NCBI GenBank assembly: GCA_964591605.1
Contig: CAZQEN010000343.1
Location: 1 to 8,134, forward strand
DNA: 8,134 nucleotides
Direction of reading: 5' to 3'
Origin: CAYLLT01 sp964591605
Lineage (GTDB): Bacteria > Planctomycetota > Phycisphaerae > UBA1845 > PWPN01
The notes under the pieces were generated by a model that did not search any database, was not told where the DNA came from, and was given only the letters and a program-made list of their open reading frames with translations. A program made the position numbers and the translations under genes. How positions within the stretch are numbered: position 1 is the stretch's first letter; the number at the start of each line of letters is the position of its first letter. This document shows positions 1 through 3,760 of this stretch, piece by piece.

Positions 1-1
1 G

Positions 2-379
2 GACCTCAACATCCCGCTGTCGATCGCGGCGGGCATGAATACCGCCGCGAGCTCGCAGGGCACGCAGGCCGCCCGCCGCGGCCAGGTGTCTGCCAGTCCT
101 CAGTCGAGCGACCAGTCGGGTCCGCGATCCGTCACGCAGCTTCGTGCCGCATCGAGCGGCCTGCAGCAGCTGCTCGACTTCCTGAGGGTACGCGTGCTCT
201 CACCAGAACTGGCGGCGGCCACGACGGCGATGGAGGCGCAGAAGCAGGCGATCGATCAGGCACTGGCTGATTTGATCGCTGGAGCGCCGCAGCCCCAACC
301 ACCCGCGTCTCAGCCTTCATCGCAGCCGGCAGCGGCAGTATCGCCTGCGACGCCGGCGTTCGACTTCGGCAATCAGTAA
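2..379 (+). CDS. 3' end of an unrecognised protein with a Pro/Gln/Ser-rich C-terminus (partial)
   Basis: The frame is open from the first complete codon at base 2 to the TAA at 377-379, so the gene very likely begins upstream of the window. The first in-window ATG (base 35) has no convincing Shine-Dalgarno sequence and is probably an internal methionine. The visible 125 residues have three parts: a Ser/Gln/Ala-rich low-complexity stretch, a predicted helical segment around LQQLLDFLRVRVLSPELAAA followed by an Ala/Gln-rich helix (EAQKQAIDQALADLIAG), and a disordered-looking tail rich in Pro, Gln, Ser and Ala that ends in FDFGNQ. I do not recognise the family and assign no function. The stop is 18 nt before the lipoprotein gene, so co-transcription is likely. 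By position it could be a head or neck protein, but nothing in the sequence shows that. I am fairly sure it is coding and unsure of everything else. Confidence 0.6.
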   Translation, partial: DLNIPLSIAAGMNTAASSQGTQAARRGQVSASPQSSDQSGPRSVTQLRAASSGLQQLLDFLRVRVLSPELAAATTAMEAQKQAIDQALADLIAGAPQPQPPASQPSSQPAAAVSPATPAFDFGNQ

Positions 380-386
380 GCAACGC

Positions 387-393
387 GGAGGGA
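387..393 (+). promoter_or_regulatory. Shine-Dalgarno sequence for the GTG-started lipoprotein gene
   Basis: GGAGGGA lies 4 nt before the GTG at 398 (6 nt if only the GGAGG core is counted). This strong match to the anti-SD sequence supports a non-ATG start. The GTG start also gives a complete n-region (MRR) for the lipoprotein signal. Starting at the ATG three codons later would remove the two arginines. Confidence 0.65.
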
Positions 394-397
394 CACC

Positions 398-646
398 GTG
401 CGCAGGATGTTGTTCATCGCGCTCGCAGCGCTGGCAACGGGGTGCACGCTGCACGTTCACCTCGCCGGCAAATACTTCACCGACCGCCCCGCGGACTCAC
501 CGCACGGCGGGTATTCAATCGAGGTGCACAGGAATGGAAGCGATTCTGAAACTGATAGCGATCCTGAACGGCCGCAAGACGCTCCTGGGCAGCCTGCTTC
601 TCAGCCTGCTCGGCGCGTTCTGGAGTTTGGATCTCTTGACCCATGA
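398..646 (+). CDS. small lipoprotein, possible o-spanin-like (Rz1-like) protein
   Basis: This 82-aa product has a short bacterial lipoprotein signal: a basic n-region (RR), a hydrophobic stretch LFIALAALA, and a lipobox-like A-T-G-C that would place the lipidated cysteine at residue 16. The mature part would be about 67 residues. Its first half (LHVHLAGKYFTDRP) looks structured. From about residue 46 it is Ser/Asp/Glu- and Pro/Gln-rich and probably disordered. That second half is encoded entirely within the overlap with the holin-like gene that starts at 534 in another frame. A short outer-membrane lipoprotein with a Pro-rich tail beside a membrane protein recalls phage o-spanins of the Rz1 type. 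However, no i-spanin-like protein (one transmembrane segment plus coiled coil) is visible, so the role is speculation. It could instead be a surface lipoprotein that alters the lysogenised host. The coding call is supported by the RBS and lipobox; the C-terminal extent is less certain. Confidence 0.62.
   Translation: MRRMLFIALAALATGCTLHVHLAGKYFTDRPADSPHGGYSIEVHRNGSDSETDSDPERPQDAPGQPASQPARRVLEFGSLDP
521..526 (+). promoter_or_regulatory. Shine-Dalgarno sequence inside the lipoprotein gene, for the holin-like gene
   Basis: GAGGTG sits 7 nt before the ATG at 534 while lying in codons of the upstream lipoprotein gene. A good SD at good spacing argues that the overlapping downstream frame is truly initiated here rather than being a chance ORF. 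Confidence 0.6.
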
Positions 647-770
647 CGGCCATCCGGTGTGGATCAGCGATCAGGTATATGCCTCGCTGGGCACGACGAT
701 CGCCGGTCTGACCGGGGCAGCCATGCGCCTGGCGATCGGGAAGGCGGAAGGCAAGAACGGCGAGAAGTAA
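534..770 (+). CDS. holin-like small membrane protein
   Basis: The product is 78 aa. It has a short amphipathic N-terminus (MEAILKLIAILNGRK), a strongly hydrophobic segment at about residues 17-35 (LLGSLLLSLLGAFWSL), a polar turn containing W43, a weaker hydrophobic segment at about 47-68 (YASLGTTIAGLTGAAMRLAI), and a charged Lys/Glu-rich C-terminus. Small size, one or two membrane spans and a charged tail are typical of phage holins. An L-N-G-[KR]-K-T start before the first span is, from memory, common in holin-like proteins. Holins form lesions in the inner membrane that trigger lysis. No endolysin lies in the window, so the lysis role is inferred from shape alone, and a generic small membrane protein remains possible. 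The gene overlaps the lipoprotein gene by 113 nt in a different frame and is followed by a perfect hairpin 18 nt after its stop. Confidence 0.62.
   Translation: MEAILKLIAILNGRKTLLGSLLLSLLGAFWSLDLLTHDGHPVWISDQVYASLGTTIAGLTGAAMRLAIGKAEGKNGEK
590..613 (+). repeat. two-copy 12-nt tandem repeat read in two frames
   Basis: CAGCCTGCT occurs at 590-598 and again at 602-610, giving a 12-nt period. In the holin-like frame it encodes the transmembrane core S-L-L-L-S-L-L (residues 20-26). In the lipoprotein frame it encodes Q-P-A-S-Q-P-A (residues 65-71). The repeat therefore accounts for both the hydrophobicity of one product and the Pro/Gln richness of the other. Confidence 0.7.
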
Positions 771-787
771 AAGAACTCTGTCTCCCC

Positions 788-826
788 GCTCCGGCCGTCG
801 CCCCCAGCGCACGCGACGGCCGGAGC
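788..826 (+). terminator. perfect GC-rich hairpin, terminator-like but lacking a T-tract
   Basis: GCTCCGGCCGTCGC (788-801) is followed by GCGACGGCCGGAGC (813-826), its exact reverse complement. This makes an uninterrupted 14-bp stem with an 11-nt loop (802-812). It fills the only real intergenic gap of the window, between the holin-like gene (stop at 770) and the next gene (GTG at 846). The inverted repeat is seen directly. Its job is inferred. No run of T follows (ATTCAATGGG), so it is not a classical intrinsic terminator. It may be a tail-less terminator, a pause or RNA-processing site, or a 3'-end stabiliser separating possible lysis-gene mRNA from tail-gene mRNA. It ends 8 nt before the next gene's SD, so it could also influence initiation there. 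Confidence 0.55.
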
Positions 827-833
827 ATTCAAT

Positions 834-838
834 GGGAG
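834..838 (+). promoter_or_regulatory. Shine-Dalgarno sequence deciding the GTG start at 846
   Basis: GGGAG lies 7 nt before the GTG at 846. The nearer ATG at 832 overlaps this SD and opens a 70-aa frame without an RBS of its own, so the GTG is preferred. Confidence 0.55.
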
Positions 839-845
839 CGTTGCC

Positions 846-1211
846 GTGCCCGAAGATCCTGCGAATATCGTCAAGGTTACCACCGATCCCGGCGATGCCT
901 ATTCGGCGATCGTCGAATTCGATCTGGACATTGTACAGGTCGGAGTGTTCGGGAACATCACCGTCGATGGTTGGAGTCCGACCGAATACAACCAAGAAGG
1001 TCTTCCCGCCAACAAACTGCGCCTGCTCTTCGAGAATGAAGTAATCGTCACCGCTCATTGGGAGGCGTTCTTCCCCGATGAGAACTGGATCTTCTCCAAC
1101 GGTGCAACCACGTACAACACCGCTGAAGGCGACGTGATATCCGGGTACATCCGCCCGCATCCCGGCATGGAAGGAGGGATGCAGCATCTGGATGGCGGCA
1201 TTGGAGGCTGA
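846..1211 (+). CDS. unrecognised 121-aa phage protein
   Basis: I do not recognise this family. It starts at GTG 846 and ends at the TGA at 1209-1211. The product is acidic, has no cysteine and shows no signal peptide or membrane span. Alternating hydrophobic residues at about 17-40 (YSAIVEFDLDIVQVGVFGNI) and again around RLLFENEVIVTAHW suggest a mostly beta fold. The last 15 residues are glycine- and methionine-rich (GMEGGMQHLDGGIGG) and probably flexible. Its stop is one base before the ATG of the 694-aa fibre-like gene, whose SD lies in its last codons, so the two are probably translated from one message and may work together, for example as a small structural partner or fibre-assembly factor. 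That partnership is inferred from position only. It is also the first gene after the hairpin. Confidence 0.7.
   Translation: MPEDPANIVKVTTDPGDAYSAIVEFDLDIVQVGVFGNITVDGWSPTEYNQEGLPANKLRLLFENEVIVTAHWEAFFPDENWIFSNGATTYNTAEGDVISGYIRPHPGMEGGMQHLDGGIGG
1203..1207 (+). promoter_or_regulatory. Shine-Dalgarno sequence deciding the ATG start at 1213
   Basis: GGAGG lies 5 nt before the ATG at 1213, inside the last codons of the 121-aa gene. The frame also has an earlier ATG at 1192, but that start lacks an SD and would put seven acidic/neutral residues in front of the basic n-region of the leader. The ATG at 1213 is therefore preferred. Confidence 0.75.
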
Positions 1212-1212
1212 C

Positions 1213-3297
1213 ATGAGACTGTGGAGCAGAATTGGCGCCCTGGTTCTCGCTGCCGCGAGCATCGTGCAGGCGGCTAAGCTCGAGTACCGTGCGGGCGAAA
1301 CCAGCGTCGTCGTCGAGGTATTCATCCAGAATACCAGCGGCAGTCCGCTGACCGGTCTGACGTACAACGCACCCGGCCTGACCTGCTATTACAAACGAAA
1401 CAATGGCAGCGGCACGGTCAACGCGTCCATCAACAACATCATCACGCTCGGCGTCTATGCCGGCTCGGCGACAAATGCGGCGCTCAAGGAAGTGGATGCC
1501 GTGCACATGCCTGGCCTCTACGAACTGCACCTGCCGAACAACGCACTGGCTGCTCCAGCACGATCGGTGGTGTTTTTTCTGAGCGGCGCAGCGAACATGG
1601 CGCCGCTCCCGATGGAGATCGCCCTTTACGATCCGAACGGTATCGACGCCAACGTCATCGCCATTAACGGCGGGCCCACAAACGCACCCAACGCCACGCT
1701 GTACCTGCGGAGCCTCCATATCGTCGCCGACGAGGGCGACGACGCGATCCATGCGGAGGTAGAGAACGGGAGTCCTGGTCATGCGCTCTACCTTCGCGGC
1801 GGAACCCAAGCAAACAGCGCCGCGGTTTACGCAAAGGGCATCAACAATCCGGCCATCCAGATCGAAGGCCAGGCAACGGGTTACGCCAACACCGTCGACA
1901 TTCGCGGACCGTCCAGTGGGTCCGGAGCGGCGGTCGCGATCGGAGGAGGGGCCGGCGCCGGTTCTCTCTACATCGAGGCCGGCAGCGGCGATGCCGTCAC
2001 GCTGCTCAACGATGACGGCTCCGGCTACGGCCTGCACATTCAGCAAAACGGCGGCGCACCGGCGGGTGTCCGCATTGAGAACTATCAAGGCCCGGCCCTG
2101 CAGATCAAAACCGGCGACGGCGGCGGCGGGTACGTCAACCCGGGCGCGATCGACGCCGATCTGACGCTGGCCTCTATCTGGACCAATGCCAAGGCCGCTT
2201 TCCTGGACGCGCTTGTGTCCTCCCGGGCACCGGCATCTACCGCACTCGACAACACGGTCTGGACAGGAGCGCGGGCCGCCAAGGTGGACAATCTCGACGC
2301 AACCATCAGCAGCCGGGCGCCTGCGTCGACCGCTCTCAGCAATGCAACCTGGACCAATGCACGCGCAGCCAACCTGGACCGGCTGGATGCGAACGTATCG
2401 ACTCGACTGGCGGCCGCGAGCTACACCACGCCGCCCACCGCGGCACAGAACGCGGATGCGGTCTGGCAGATGTCCGTGGCTTCCGCTTCCGGCACGAACG
2501 ATTCGGTCGGTCAGCGGCTCATCCAGGTAGCAGACATGATCGGGCCGGGCGGCCTGGATGATCTCATCGTCAACATGAACGATGCGGTGACCAGTTACCT
2601 CGATGTCGCCATATCGACGCGCGCGCCCGCCTCGACGGCGCTTTCGACTGCGAATTGGACAAATGCGCGGGCAGGTAAACTCGATTTCCTCGACGCGCTG
2701 GTCAGCTCACGTCTGCCTACGTCGGCGTACATACCTGCCCCCACGACCGCAGACATCTGGAACGAGCTCCTGGCCGGGTATCTCACGCCGGGATCTGCGG
2801 GCAAGGCCCTGGCGGACGCGGCCGCGGGCGGAAGCAGCGTTATCTGCGGCGATGCGACGCAGGTGAAACAGGATCAGATCCTCGCGAAGCTCTCGAACGT
2901 CAGCGTGGTGGTCGTCAATCCCGTCGCCAGCAACGGGAGCATCAGCATCATCCAGGGCAACGACTACACCGGCGCGGCGGCGCTGGTCCTGTCGCGCAGC
3001 TGGTCAGGCCTGGATCTGACCGGGGCGACGGCCACATTCTCGGCGATCCCGCTGCCCGACTATGAACAAGGCGGCCGTCCAGCCACATTCGGTCCGATCC
3101 CCTGCGGGTTCACGTACAGCGGCGGAACCGCCACGGCGACGGTGTCCCTCAGCGCCGCAGACACAGCAGCCATGCGCTCAGTCCCGCCCGCACGTTCGTT
3201 CAACTATCGCTATGAGATCCGCGTCACCACGACGGGTGGACTCAAACAGACGCTCTTCCTGGGCCAGATGAACGTGACGCAGCAAGTCCCGAAGTGA
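1213..3297 (+). CDS. tail-fibre/baseplate-like protein with signal peptide, repeats and C-terminal BppU-like domain
   Basis: The product is 694 aa. Residues 1-20 look like a Sec signal peptide: Arg at 2 and 6, hydrophobic core GALVLAAASIV, probable cleavage after VQA. Residues about 22-140 form a domain containing VFIQ, GLTGLTYN, CYYKR, KEVDAVHMPGLYELHLPN and MAPLPMEI; from memory, similar sequences occur at the N-terminus of phage tail-fibre-like proteins. Residues about 190-305 hold roughly ten short beta-strand-plus-Gly units. Residues about 320-510 carry four copies of a W-T-N-A-R-A...LD.LDA..S.R motif. Residues about 575-694 resemble the Ig-like BppU/baseplate-upper domain seen in many phages (SIIQGNDY, LDLTGATATF, ATVSLSAADTAAM, YRYEIRVTTTGG). 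Modular repeats and position suggest a fibre or baseplate-peripheral protein that contacts the host. The leader is unusual for a virion protein. It is followed 4 nt later by the gp10-like gene. Confidence 0.82.
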   Translation: MRLWSRIGALVLAAASIVQAAKLEYRAGETSVVVEVFIQNTSGSPLTGLTYNAPGLTCYYKRNNGSGTVNASINNIITLGVYAGSATNAALKEVDAVHMPGLYELHLPNNALAAPARSVVFFLSGAANMAPLPMEIALYDPNGIDANVIAINGGPTNAPNATLYLRSLHIVADEGDDAIHAEVENGSPGHALYLRGGTQANSAAVYAKGINNPAIQIEGQATGYANTVDIRGPSSGSGAAVAIGGGAGAGSLYIEAGSGDAVTLLNDDGSGYGLHIQQNGGAPAGVRIENYQGPALQIKTGDGGGGYVNPGAIDADLTLASIWTNAKAAFLDALVSSRAPASTALDNTVWTGARAAKVDNLDATISSRAPASTALSNATWTNARAANLDRLDANVSTRLAAASYTTPPTAAQNADAVWQMSVASASGTNDSVGQRLIQVADMIGPGGLDDLIVNMNDAVTSYLDVAISTRAPASTALSTANWTNARAGKLDFLDALVSSRLPTSAYIPAPTTADIWNELLAGYLTPGSAGKALADAAAGGSSVICGDATQVKQDQILAKLSNVSVVVVNPVASNGSISIIQGNDYTGAAALVLSRSWSGLDLTGATATFSAIPLPDYEQGGRPATFGPIPCGFTYSGGTATATVSLSAADTAAMRSVPPARSFNYRYEIRVTTTGGLKQTLFLGQMNVTQQVPK
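1780..2124 (+). repeat. about ten Gly-punctuated beta-strand repeats within the fibre-like protein
   Basis: Residues about 190-305 of the fibre-like protein show a recurring pattern of 8-13 residues: a short alternating hydrophobic strand followed by a glycine turn. Examples in order are HALYLRGG, AAVYAKG, AIQIEG, TVDIRG, AVAIGGG, SLYIEAGSG, AVTLLNDDGSG, GLHIQQNGG, GVRIENYQG and ALQIKTGDGG. The period is too short and regular for a globular domain. It suggests a slender beta-solenoid or trimeric beta-prism shaft. The DNA copies have diverged, so the repeat is seen at protein level only. Confidence 0.6.
2170..2742 (+). repeat. four W-T-N-A-R / LDALVSSR repeats within the fibre-like protein
   Basis: A unit of about 27-30 residues recurs with Trp at residues 323, 350, 380 and 482 (codons at 2179, 2260, 2350 and 2656). 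The consensus is W-T-[NG]-A-[RK]-A-x-x-[LV]-D-x-L-D-A-x-[IV]-S-[ST]-R-x-x-x-S-T-A-L. The first three copies are contiguous. The fourth is separated by a linker containing AQNADAVWQ and is itself preceded by a half-unit (YLDVAISTRAPASTAL). Heptad-like Leu/Asp spacing suggests a trimeric coiled-coil or helical-bundle linker. Similar WTNARA-type repeats are, from memory, common in phage tail-fibre-like proteins. Confidence 0.75.
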
Positions 3298-3301
3298 GGC
3301 A

Positions 3302-3757
3302 ATGGTCACCTGGAAGATCAAGGACATGTTCTTTGATCGCGCCGAGGTCCAGCGTGCGGCGGACAAGGCAAAACTCAAGGTGCTGGGGCGGGCCGGCGCG
3401 AAGGTGCGGAAGATCGCGCGTTCCAGCATGCGAAAAAAGAAGGGTCCCGCTCCGCCCGGTGAGCCGCCGAATGTGCACAAGGGCACGCTCAAGCGGCTCC
3501 TGCTCTTCGGCTACGACCGCGTGCACGAGACCGTCCTCGTCGGTTCGGTCGGGCTGGGTAAAGCCGAGGCGCCGGGCCTGCAGGAGTTCGGAGGCAAGGC
3601 CAAGCGTGTCCGCCTGGTGCGCCCGACCCGCGGCAGCCGCCGGCAACGCGCGAAGGTGACGGTCGTCCTGAAGAAACGCCCGTACATGCGGCCGGCGCTC
3701 GAAAAAGTCGCGCCGGAGCTTCCGTTGATGTGGCGCGGCGCGGTCAAAGAGGGATAG
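3302..3757 (+). CDS. HK97 gp10-like head-tail junction / minor tail protein
   Basis: This 151-aa, very basic protein matches my memory of the HK97-gp10-like family, whose members act at the head-tail connector or tail terminus. Supporting features are FFDRAEVQRAADKA near the N-terminus, the helix leading into RSSMRKKKG, the family-typical PPGEPPNVHKGTLKR (residues 51-65), a strand LLFGYD (67-72), VLVGSVGLG, LQEFGG (93-98), and KKRPYMRPALEK (124-135) followed by LPLMW. The ATG at 3302 is chosen although GAGG is only 2 nt upstream; the alternative Met9 (3326) would lose the MVTWKIKD strand usual before FFDR. The gene begins 4 nt after the fibre-like stop, and its end carries the SD of the tape measure gene. 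Codons 44-46 contain an in-phase A-AAA-AAG heptamer, discussed as a finding. Its place directly before the tape measure, without an intervening tube gene, is unusual. Confidence 0.85.
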   Translation: MVTWKIKDMFFDRAEVQRAADKAKLKVLGRAGAKVRKIARSSMRKKKGPAPPGEPPNVHKGTLKRLLLFGYDRVHETVLVGSVGLGKAEAPGLQEFGGKAKRVRLVRPTRGSRRQRAKVTVVLKKRPYMRPALEKVAPELPLMWRGAVKEG

Positions 3758-3760
3758 GCG

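Noticed and set aside
289..616. Shared PASQP-like Pro/Gln/Ser tails in the first two genes
   Set aside because: The nucleotide sequences differ and the similarity is explained by low-complexity composition and the local 12-nt repeat, not by a clear duplication.
832..1044. 70-codon frame starting at ATG 832
   Set aside because: The ATG overlaps the SD of the GTG-started gene, and the product is a Ser/Arg-rich out-of-frame reading of that gene.
1192..1212. Earlier ATG for the fibre-like gene
   Set aside because: It lacks an SD and would bury the signal peptide; the ATG at 1213 has GGAGG at good distance.
477..1367. 296-codon open frame on the minus strand
   Set aside because: It runs antisense across parts of four + strand features and the hairpin, gives a composition-driven Arg/Ala-rich protein without motifs, and has no place in the all-plus operon.
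1952..1961. 10-bp palindrome CCGGCGCCGG
   Set aside because: It lies in Gly/Ala codons of the fibre-like gene and is expected by chance in GC-rich coding DNA.
1048..2088. 346-codon open frame on the minus strand
   Set aside because: Shadow of the high-GC fibre-like gene; the translation is rich in Arg, Val and Ala with no domain signature.
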